DNA of 64,000 nt from Halieaceae bacterium. Lineage in GTDB: Bacteria; Pseudomonadota; Gammaproteobacteria; Pseudomonadales; Halieaceae. The position numbers and the translations under genes are program-made. The stretch covers positions 84,412-148,411 of the forward strand of contig CACOYM010000005.1 of the NCBI GenBank assembly GCA_902631395.1, written 5' to 3'. The notes beneath the pieces were generated by a model, which worked only from the letters and a program-made list of their open reading frames with translations, did no database searches and was not told the origin of the DNA. Positions 57,034-64,000 of the stretch are shown piece after piece (the stretch's first letter is position 1; the number at the start of each line of letters is the position of its first letter).

Positions 57034-59555
57034 CAGTCTGCGCCGGGCCCAAACGGCCTGAACATCAAGATGAGCTTGGGCAACAAGAGCAAGGCGCCCG
57101 CCACCGCTGCAATCATGGCGACCACGGTCAGCACCCCGAAGTAGAGGCTCGGCGTAAAGTTGGACAGCGTAAGCATCGCAAAGCCGACGACCACAGTGAG
57201 TGTGGTGTAGTACATCGCTCTGCCGATGCTGCCGTGACTGCGCAACATGGCCGCCCGATAATCAAGATCCACGGCAATCTCGTCTCGGAATCGATGCAGA
57301 TAGTGAATGCAGTCGTCGACACCAATCCCAACCACGATCGCCGCAATGGTGATGGTCATGATGTCGAGTGGTATACCGGCCAACCCCATCAAACCCAACA
57401 CTAACCCTGCGGCGAGTACGTTCGGAGCCAATGCCAAGAGCGCGATAGAGAGTGAGCGAAACAGCACCCAAAACATCAATCCAATGGCCACAAATACGGC
57501 GCCCAAGGTCATGATCTGAGATTGAAACAGACTCTGTAAGACGTTGTTATACAGCACCAGTAAGGAAGTGAAATGAAGGCGCTCGGGTTCGATGCCGGTG
57601 TTGTCGAGGATCTCTTCCCGTAGTTCCTTTAGATAGACATCGCGGCGGAGCGCCTCGCTGGTTTCCATGACACGGACGCTTAAGCGGGCCTCTTGGTCCC
57701 GGGCTGAGTAGTAGGGAGACAACAGAGCGTTGTTCACGTCAGCCGGCAGACTGTTTTCCACCAGAGCCAGTTCAACCCCGCCCAGTTTGCCGCCATACAG
57801 TCCGTCCATCACCTCGAAGGCAGTCGAGAGAGACAGCACTTTGCCCGACTCCTCTCGGCGCTCAATAATTTGATGCACCTCATCGACCAGTTGCCGACCA
57901 GGCACCGAGAACCAATAGCCGGTCTGCTCGGTATCTTCAGAGCCAAAGCCGAAATCGATGCCAAAGGCGTCATCGAAGAATCCGTCCTCATCGCCCCAGT
58001 CGTCGTCATCCGAAACCTCAACCGTGGCTGCACCCGTTGCCTCGGATTCGATTGGTGCAGACAATATGACGTCCAGGGGGATGGTTCCGCCAAGCCGTGC
58101 ATCCAGAAGCTCCATACCCTGGTAAATCTCGGTATGTTTCTTGAAGTAATCGATGAAACGATTTTCGACCTCAAGCGCTCGGATCCCCACTACCGACAGA
58201 CCGATCAAAACCAATGTGGCACCTAGAACCGATGCACCGTGGTGCTGCACCACGCCTGCAAAACGTGCGGTAAAGGGTTTATCTTGCTGCTGTGTCGCCG
58301 GCGCTGCCCCGTCCGGGATGAGCGCCATTAGCGCGGGCACCACTGTGAACGCAGAACAAAAGCCGAGCACAATGCCCGTGGTCATCATCCAGCCAAAATC
58401 AATCACCGGTTGCAGTCCAGCAACGACGAGCGACGCGAACGCGACAATGGTGGTCATCGCGGTATACAGGCAGGGGACCAACATCAATCTGGCGGCATTG
58501 GCCGACAGGACCGTTCGGGAAACCGCGGGATCAAACCGCCACAGCTCGCGATACCTCACCACTAGGTGGATTGAGAGCGAGAGGGTTACGATCAATAGCA
58601 CCGCGACAGAATTAGATGAGATCACTGTCATGCGCCAATCCGCGCCGCCAAGCACCCCCAGTAGGAGCGCCGCCGTCGCGCTGCAGGTAAAGAGCGGAAT
58701 GAACACCCATTTGAAGGACCTGAAAATCAGCCACAACACGCACGCCATCACCAACAGGATTGCCGTACCAAAGGTCACCAAATCGGAACGCACAAACGCA
58801 ATCATATCGGCGGCAATCATCGGCACACCGCCGACGAAAATGTCCGCATAGGGCCTAAACCGGTCCGCGATAGCCCGCACTGCCGCCACCATCTGATCAC
58901 GCTTTCCGCCGATTCTGGCCAGTGCTTCGTCATACTCCGCTTCTACCCGCAACAGCCGATCCTGACCGGCCCCATCAAGTTCTCCCGCGCGCTCGAGGTC
59001 TCTGAGGGTTTCCCGCTCGTCAAGCAGTGCCTCCGCCTCGCGATCTGCAAATAACGAAACCTGTACCGCGGTCAGGTCACCCCGCTCACTGACCAGAAGA
59101 TTTCGGTAAATCGGACTCGTGGTGAGTTCCGTGAGCGCAAGCGAACGATCCACCTCGGGGTCACGCAGATTGGGCATGCTGTCAGCGCGAGCGAGATCCG
59201 TCAGTGATAGCGGCGGGCTCTCCAACAAAGGGACATCCAATAGCGTGGTCACCCCAGCCACGCCATCAATCCGCGCCAGCTCGTCAGCCATAGCCGCCAG
59301 CGGCTCAAGTGAATCCGGCGACAACAGCGGCACACCGGGTTCCCAAGTCAGTATCAAGAATTCATCGCCACTATATTTTTCTGCTGACTCACGGAAGTAA
59401 GCGAGATCCGGATCTCCCTGCAGTAAAAGTGAGTCGGAGGAGGCGTCCAACCGAATCTTCGGCAACTGCGCCAGCGCGGCAGCCAGAATCAGGCTGTACG
59501 CGAGCAGCACCAAACCGGGACGTCTCAGCATGGCATTAAAGAATCCAGAACCCAT
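57033..59555 (-). CDS. RND/MMPL family exporter
   Basis: An 840-residue inner-membrane protein of the RND superfamily with two repeats, each consisting of one TM helix, a periplasmic domain and a five-helix bundle (first LRRPGLVLLAYSLILAAALAQLP and the FGTAILLVMACVLWLIFRSFKWVFIPL bundle; second ASVLGATLVLIGLSVVGIRAL and the VFVAIGLMFWVLFRSLSIALLAL bundle). The substrate is unknown, possibly lipids as for MMPL/HpnN types. The second periplasmic loop contains a very acidic insert, about residues 505-540. It is located between mpl and the YkgJ gene on the same strand. Confidence 0.85.
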   Translation of the reverse strand: MGSGFFNAMLRRPGLVLLAYSLILAAALAQLPKIRLDASSDSLLLQGDPDLAYFRESAEKYSGDEFLILTWEPGVPLLSPDSLEPLAAMADELARIDGVAGVTTLLDVPLLESPPLSLTDLARADSMPNLRDPEVDRSLALTELTTSPIYRNLLVSERGDLTAVQVSLFADREAEALLDERETLRDLERAGELDGAGQDRLLRVEAEYDEALARIGGKRDQMVAAVRAIADRFRPYADIFVGGVPMIAADMIAFVRSDLVTFGTAILLVMACVLWLIFRSFKWVFIPLFTCSATAALLLGVLGGADWRMTVISSNSVAVLLIVTLSLSIHLVVRYRELWRFDPAVSRTVLSANAARLMLVPCLYTAMTTIVAFASLVVAGLQPVIDFGWMMTTGIVLGFCSAFTVVPALMALIPDGAAPATQQQDKPFTARFAGVVQHHGASVLGATLVLIGLSVVGIRALEVENRFIDYFKKHTEIYQGMELLDARLGGTIPLDVILSAPIESEATGAATVEVSDDDDWGDEDGFFDDAFGIDFGFGSEDTEQTGYWFSVPGRQLVDEVHQIIERREESGKVLSLSTAFEVMDGLYGGKLGGVELALVENSLPADVNNALLSPYYSARDQEARLSVRVMETSEALRRDVYLKELREEILDNTGIEPERLHFTSLLVLYNNVLQSLFQSQIMTLGAVFVAIGLMFWVLFRSLSIALLALAPNVLAAGLVLGLMGLAGIPLDIMTITIAAIVVGIGVDDCIHYLHRFRDEIAVDLDYRAAMLRSHGSIGRAMYYTTLTVVVGFAMLTLSNFTPSLYFGVLTVVAMIAAVAGALLLLPKLILMFRPFGPGAD

Positions 59556-59557
59556 GC

Positions 59558-60964
59558 CTACCGCTCCGACAGCGCTGTTAGCAGGCGCCCGTGGATACCC
59601 TCAAAGCCGCCATTACTCATCACCACAATACTGTCTCCGGAATGTGCCATTGCAGCCGCGCGCTCAATCATCGCCGTGACGCTTGAGAAAACCTCCTGCC
59701 CTGCCGCAGAACCGACAGTATGACCCAAATTCCAATCCAGCCCCGGTGGTTCATACCAGAAGACACAGTCGGCATCCGCGGCACTGAGTGCAAATTGCTC
59801 CTTATGCTCTCCAGAGCGCATGGTGTTGGAACGAGGTTCAATCAACGCAATCACCCGGCCTGATGTCGGTTGTGCCCGCATCGCCGCCAGTGTTGCCTGA
59901 ATCGCTGTGGGGTGATGCGCGAAATCATCGTAGACCGAGATCCCCGCTGGTCGCCCCAATAGTTCGAGACGCCGCTTGACCCCCTTAAATGAGGCAAGTG
60001 CTGCGACCGCGTCACCGAGTGGCACGCCAACATGCCCGGCCGCGGCGATCGCCGCCGTTGCGTTTGCGGCATTGTGCTCGCCGAGCATCGGCCACTGCAA
60101 GATCTCACCCTCGCCTTCAGGAGAACGAATTTCCCATACGGTGCCCTGTGCTCCACCCCGATCGCCAATCGCACCCTCGACTGGTAGCGGACGCCAACAC
60201 CAACCCCATGACGAGGCACCATCCAAGGCCGCTGGCGCCAACGGCGTGACAGCCGTCCAGCATCCGCGATTAAGGACCCGTTGTATCGCCTCACCTGGCC
60301 CGCAAAAAATATGGCCTGTTCCCGGCACGCAGCGCACGAGATGATGAAACTGGGTTTCAATAGCAGTGAGATCAGGAAAGATATCTGCGTGGTCAAACTC
60401 GATGTTGTTAATCACCAAGGTGCTTGGCCGGTAGTGCACAAACTTCGACCGCTTGTCGAAAAAAGCCGAGTCGTACTCATCAGCCTCAACCACAAAATAG
60501 CGACCCTTGCCTAGGCGAGCTGACACCCCGAAGTTACCGGGGACACCACCAATCAAAAATCCGGGCGCCATCCCAGCGTGGTCCAGAATCCACGTCAGCA
60601 TGCTCGCCGTACTGGTCTTTCCGTGGGTGCCCGATACGGCAAGGACCCACTTGTCTCGCAAAATATGTCGCCCCAACCACTCGGGACCGGATGTGTAATG
60701 CAGCGCCTGATCGAGCATCGCTTCCACAACCGGCTGGCCCCGGGACAGAGCATTCCCGACCACAACACAATCAGGCCTCGTATCGAGCTGCTCCGCCCCG
60801 TACCCGTCGACCAAGGCAATCCCGCTATCCGCCAGCTGCGTGCTCATCGGCGGGTAGATATTGCGATCCGACCCCGTGACGCGGAAACCGACCTCTCTCG
60901 CCAGTAGCGCCAAGCCCCCCATAAAGGTGCCGCAAATACCAAGGATATGGATGTGATGTGACAA
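59558..60964 (-). CDS. mpl: UDP-N-acetylmuramate:L-alanyl-gamma-D-glutamyl-meso-DAP ligase
   Basis: Mpl attaches the recycled murein tripeptide to UDP-MurNAc in peptidoglycan recycling. The 468-residue Mur ligase has the N-terminal HILGICGTFMGGLALLAREVGFRVTGSD, the ATP loop VSGTHGKTSTASML, the EADEYDSAFFDKRSKF motif typical of Mpl, and a C-terminal domain with YDDFAHHPTAI. The stop is only three bases from the RND exporter start. Confidence 0.96.
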   Translation of the reverse strand: MSHHIHILGICGTFMGGLALLAREVGFRVTGSDRNIYPPMSTQLADSGIALVDGYGAEQLDTRPDCVVVGNALSRGQPVVEAMLDQALHYTSGPEWLGRHILRDKWVLAVSGTHGKTSTASMLTWILDHAGMAPGFLIGGVPGNFGVSARLGKGRYFVVEADEYDSAFFDKRSKFVHYRPSTLVINNIEFDHADIFPDLTAIETQFHHLVRCVPGTGHIFCGPGEAIQRVLNRGCWTAVTPLAPAALDGASSWGWCWRPLPVEGAIGDRGGAQGTVWEIRSPEGEGEILQWPMLGEHNAANATAAIAAAGHVGVPLGDAVAALASFKGVKRRLELLGRPAGISVYDDFAHHPTAIQATLAAMRAQPTSGRVIALIEPRSNTMRSGEHKEQFALSAADADCVFWYEPPGLDWNLGHTVGSAAGQEVFSSVTAMIERAAAMAHSGDSIVVMSNGGFEGIHGRLLTALSER

Positions 60965-61063
60965 GTCGATTCTCCGCGTGATCTGAGATTATCACGAGGG
61001 TTTGCCATTGTGCGCTTCCAAGTCTACGGTACGCACTCCGCAACCTCGCAGTCACGTCACATC

Positions 61064-62323
61064 ATGAGCCCACGCAACCTGTTTTACGCCCAGTCTGGTG
61101 GCGTTACGCCGGTCATTAATGCCTCCGCAGCGGGTGTCATCCAAACCGCGCGACAGCATCCTCGCCAGATTGGAAAAGTATTGGCGGGTAAGAACGGGAT
61201 TGTCGGTGCCTTAAGAGAAGAGCTCATCGATACAGCGAAGGAAACCCGTCAAGCTCTGGAAGGGCTGATGAGTACTCCTGGCGGCGCCTTCGGCTCGTGC
61301 CGCTACAAGCTGAAAAGCCTCGACGAAAACCGCGCCGAATACGAGCGGCTCATTGACGTATTCCGTGCTCATAACATCGGTTACTTTCTCTATAACGGCG
61401 GCGGCGATTCCGCCGATACCTGCCTCAAGGTGTCACAAATCAGCGCGCAAATGGGCTACCCCATCCAAGCCATTCATATACCGAAAACCATTGATAACGA
61501 CCTACCCCTGACAGACAACTGTCCGGGCTTCGGCTCGGTCGCCAAATATGTGGCCATCTCCACTCGTGAAGCAGCGCTCGATATCGAGTCAATGTGTGCG
61601 ACATCGACCAAAGTGTTTGTCCTAGAGGTCATGGGTCGCCACGCAGGATGGATCGCGGGCGCCAGTGCGCTCGCTGCAGCGCAGCGTGGAGAGGCACCGC
61701 ACGTCATCCTTTTCCCGGAAATCGCATTCGATCAACAGCGCTTTATCGACAAAGTCAGGCACAGCGTCGACCGCCACGGATATTGCGTTGTGGTTGCCTC
61801 GGAAGGAACCAGCACAGCCGATGGCCGTTTACTCTCTGATCAGGGGGAGCGAGACGCCTTTGGCCACACACAGCTAGGAGGGCTAGCACCTATACTGGCC
61901 GATATGGTGAAGGAGCACCTTGGCTATAAGTACCACTGGGCCGTTGCGGACTATCTGCAACGAGCGGCGCGACACATCGCCAGCCAAACGGACGTGGATC
62001 AGGCATTCGCCTTGGGCAAGGCCGCAGTGGAGCTCGCCATCAGCGGTGCTAACGCTGTGATGCCCACCATCGAACGCCGGTCAACAAAACCCTATCGCTG
62101 GCGCATTGGCGAGGCGCCTTTGCAGCGAATAGCGAATCGAGAGAAAAAAATGCCGCGTCGATTCATATCCAAAGATGGCTTTGGCGTGACAGCGGCAGGC
62201 AGAGCGTACTTCGAACCGTTGATTGCAGGGGAGGCCTACCCCGCGTATCAAAAAGGCATGCCCCTCTATACCCGCTTGAAGAAAGTCTTAGTCCCAAAGC
62301 GTTGCAGGCCTTGGAGGGACTAA
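61064..62323 (+). CDS. pfp: 6-phosphofructokinase, pyrophosphate-dependent type
   Basis: A 419-residue phosphofructokinase of the PPi-using family that interconverts fructose 6-phosphate and fructose 1,6-bisphosphate. It shows LFYAQSGGVTPVINASAAG, the phosphoryl-donor loop YNGGGDSADT (where ATP enzymes have GGDGS), the catalytic PKTIDNDLP, and GRHAGWIAGASALA. PPi use is inferred from these motifs. ATG 61064 removes 18 non-conserved residues. It is divergent from mpl. Confidence 0.88.
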   Translation: MSPRNLFYAQSGGVTPVINASAAGVIQTARQHPRQIGKVLAGKNGIVGALREELIDTAKETRQALEGLMSTPGGAFGSCRYKLKSLDENRAEYERLIDVFRAHNIGYFLYNGGGDSADTCLKVSQISAQMGYPIQAIHIPKTIDNDLPLTDNCPGFGSVAKYVAISTREAALDIESMCATSTKVFVLEVMGRHAGWIAGASALAAAQRGEAPHVILFPEIAFDQQRFIDKVRHSVDRHGYCVVVASEGTSTADGRLLSDQGERDAFGHTQLGGLAPILADMVKEHLGYKYHWAVADYLQRAARHIASQTDVDQAFALGKAAVELAISGANAVMPTIERRSTKPYRWRIGEAPLQRIANREKKMPRRFISKDGFGVTAAGRAYFEPLIAGEAYPAYQKGMPLYTRLKKVLVPKRCRPWRD

Positions 62324-62366
62324 ACCTCGCACCGCGGCTTATCGCCAAGTACGATTCAAACCATCG

Positions 62367-63068
62367 TCATTCGATGATGACGTATCGCTGCATGACATCG
62401 TCGCCAATAGGCGACAGCACGCTCAGCATCGCGAGCGGCTCATGCGCCTCACCCTCTGTGTCGGGCAACCCTGTCCAAAGCGGCATTAATGACTCCAGCG
62501 ACACCAGCGCCGGATAACGCCCTGCAACGGTACGATAGCTGATGTGCCATGGCTCTGGCGCGACTCCGCCTCTGTCCTGGTCGTAGGGTTTAAAGAAGCC
62601 CTCGGCGTCATCCGCCGCGATGCGGGCGTCGAGCCATTGGGTCATCTCTTCAAACACACCACCCGGACCGTACTCGGCACCGGTCAGAGAGAGCGTGTAA
62701 TGAGGATCCACCGCCGCCGCGTCCCAAATGTCCAGGTCGGTTCCCCAGTGGTGCCTCGAGGTACCCGGTAGCGCTGAAAACCGCAGAATTGCCTCCAGCC
62801 ATTGTTCGTCCGTCAGCATATTTCGATTGAGGCTATCACCCTGGTCATTTAGGACGCCACGTTGCCCGAGCCACTTTTCGTTGATAATGCGCGTTTGGCG
62901 GTCGTAACTGCGAAACGCCGATGCGATCCGCATATCGAAACCCGCTTTAGCGGCCCGCTCCGATAATTTCAGAAATGCCCTTGCCGCCTCTGAATCGACC
63001 AGCACACCCTTGGACAACAGCGTGAAAGATTCTGCGTGCAAGCCATGTGCGATGAGGGCGCGGTGCAT
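62367..63068 (-). CDS. M15 family D-alanyl-D-alanine carboxypeptidase (VanY-like)
   Basis: A 233-residue zinc peptidase with RIASAFRSYDRQTRIINEKW, zinc ligands in SRHHWGTDLDIW and EPWHISYRT, typical of M15B enzymes that trim peptidoglycan stem peptides. No signal peptide is evident, so its location is unclear and it may act on recycled muropeptides in the cytoplasm. Its ATG directly follows the sfsA stop. Confidence 0.88.
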   Translation of the reverse strand: MHRALIAHGLHAESFTLLSKGVLVDSEAARAFLKLSERAAKAGFDMRIASAFRSYDRQTRIINEKWLGQRGVLNDQGDSLNRNMLTDEQWLEAILRFSALPGTSRHHWGTDLDIWDAAAVDPHYTLSLTGAEYGPGGVFEEMTQWLDARIAADDAEGFFKPYDQDRGGVAPEPWHISYRTVAGRYPALVSLESLMPLWTGLPDTEGEAHEPLAMLSVLSPIGDDVMQRYVIIE

Positions 63069-63770
63069 CTAGGGAGACCCCAATTGAATCGTCTCTCGAG
63101 GATAGATGCCACGGGGGCTGATGTCATTGATAAGCGTGAAGACCTTCAGCCCAGCGTCAATCGCCACCGAGAGTTGCCACGCATACTCGGGATCAATATC
63201 TGCCGCCGCGCCCACATGGTGGATACCAGCGTGTAACACACAAAACACCAACGCAGCGCGGTGGCCCAACGTCATCATGTTCATCAATTCGCGCAGATGC
63301 TTGGTCGTTCGAAGACTTCTCACGTCAGGAAAAGCGCCTGTGGATGCTCCCTGATACAGGGTCACCGCCTTCACTTCGACGTAGACGCCCTGATCTGAGC
63401 CCAGAAAAAAATCCGCGCGGGATGAGCTGCCTATGGGCACCTCCCGCCTGATCGGAGTGTGCTTTGCCCGGAGCGTTGGGAAAATTCCTTGCCCTAGGGC
63501 CTCTTTTACTACTCTGTTGGCGCGCGCAGAGTGCACGCAGGCAAGACCAGCGCCGGTTTCAACCAACTCCCAGGTCCACGACAACTTCCTGCGAGGATTA
63601 TTGTGGTGCGATAGCCAGATTGAGGCCCCCTCGTCACAACATCCGGGCATTGCTCCCGTATTTGGGCAATGCACGACGTCAGTCCCTTGATCCTCTAACC
63701 ACTCGACATCGACCAAAAATCGCTTATAGCGCCGGACCAGCCGGGCCTTTGTGAGCGCTGGAAAATCCAC
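63069..63770 (-). CDS. sfsA: DNA/RNA nuclease SfsA
   Basis: SfsA, formerly a sugar-fermentation stimulation protein, is a PD-(D/E)XK-fold nuclease. The 233-residue product has RLVRRYKRFLVDVEW, HCPNTGAM, the active-site segment SSRADFFLGSDQGVYVEVKAVTL (Asp and Glu-x-Lys), and the C-terminal DISPRGIYPRE. It lies immediately upstream of the M15 peptidase and divergent from the Lys-rich gene at 63938; in Escherichia coli sfsA adjoins dksA. Confidence 0.94.
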   Translation of the reverse strand: MDFPALTKARLVRRYKRFLVDVEWLEDQGTDVVHCPNTGAMPGCCDEGASIWLSHHNNPRRKLSWTWELVETGAGLACVHSARANRVVKEALGQGIFPTLRAKHTPIRREVPIGSSSRADFFLGSDQGVYVEVKAVTLYQGASTGAFPDVRSLRTTKHLRELMNMMTLGHRAALVFCVLHAGIHHVGAAADIDPEYAWQLSVAIDAGLKVFTLINDISPRGIYPRETIQLGSP

Positions 63771-63937
63771 GAAATTTCGTCCTTAGGGGCAGATAGCATC
63801 CCGACGGTGCCTTAGAGCCAGATGAGCTGGATATCCCCAAATCAACGCTAGCACGGACCCCAGAAGTCTGATAATTTCCCGTGCCCGATCAGTCTCTGCA
63901 GTCGCCACCGGGACACTTTAAGAGGAATTACATCATC

Positions 63938-64000
63938 ATGGCCAGTCGAAAAACCGCAGCCAAGAAAGCGCCCGCAAGGAAGAAGGCACTCGCTAAGAAA
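63938..64000 (+). CDS. Lys/Ala-rich N-terminus, possibly DksA (partial)
   Basis: Only 21 residues are inside the window (MASRKTAAKKAPARKKALAKK). AGAGGAA near 63921 is a plausible ribosome binding site. The neighbouring sfsA suggests DksA, the RNA polymerase secondary-channel regulator, with an N-terminal basic extension, but a histone-like AlgP/H1-type protein would also look like this. Nothing beyond the tail is visible. Confidence 0.45.
   Translation, partial: MASRKTAAKKAPARKKALAKK

Noticed and set aside
1..64000. CRISPR arrays, rRNA genes or insertion sequences
   Set aside because: No regular direct repeat with unique spacers, no rRNA sequence, and no transposase with terminal repeats was seen when reading through the window.

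Overview
The window looks like a chromosomal segment of a marine gammaproteobacterium, most probably of the OM60/NOR5 (Halieaceae, Cellvibrionales) type. That placement is inferred from gene order and protein flavour, with no database search. The left end carries the order known from Pseudomonas and relatives: lolB, ispE, tRNA-Gln, prs, rplY, pth, ychF and then an elongator tRNA-Met. Further right come other core blocks: cmoAB, lon, miaB-phoH-ybeY-corC-lnt-leuS-lptE-holA, argG, pyrC-rnt, mpl and sfsA.

Bases 6721 to about 17600, just after the tRNA-Met gene, form an accessory stretch. It holds a PYROXD2/CrtI-like flavoprotein, a saccharopine-dehydrogenase-family protein, a branched-chain keto-acid dehydrogenase operon (E1 alpha, E1 beta, E2, no E3) divergent from an Lrp/AsnC regulator, an OFA-family transporter and a small ABM-domain protein. 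A decayed copy of the tRNA-Met 3' end lies at about 10353-10372, which suggests an old integration event. The bkd/regulator gap is very AT-rich and carries a clear palindrome, a likely Lrp-type operator.

Bases 17683-36461 are mostly housekeeping: heme A synthase, Uup, an aromatic/aspartate aminotransferase, cmoAB, lon, and the miaB-to-holA series with many 1-4 base overlaps.

Bases 36419-49166 are the most distinctive part. The SOS mutagenesis genes imuA, imuB and dnaE2 are present but dispersed, and each has its own near-identical 20-base LexA box. The imuA box is shared with a divergent MFS exporter. In three cases (exporter, imuB, dnaE2) the assigned start codon begins exactly 7 bases beyond the box, which suggests leaderless or nearly leaderless mRNAs. 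OsmC, a periplasmic catalase-peroxidase, a DUF885 lipoprotein and a lipocalin sit between the mutasome genes. The catalase-peroxidase gene is broken by one in-frame TGA where the family has tryptophan.

Bases 49370-64000 hold a CPXCG protein, a Baeyer-Villiger-type monooxygenase, argG, pyrC, rnt, a D-aminoacylase-like amidohydrolase preceded by a degenerate 15-base tandem repeat, a compact Lon-N/YkgJ/RND/mpl cluster, a PPi-type phosphofructokinase, an M15 peptidase, sfsA, and the start of a Lys/Ala-rich protein that may be DksA. No rRNA, CRISPR array, integrase or intact insertion sequence was recognised.
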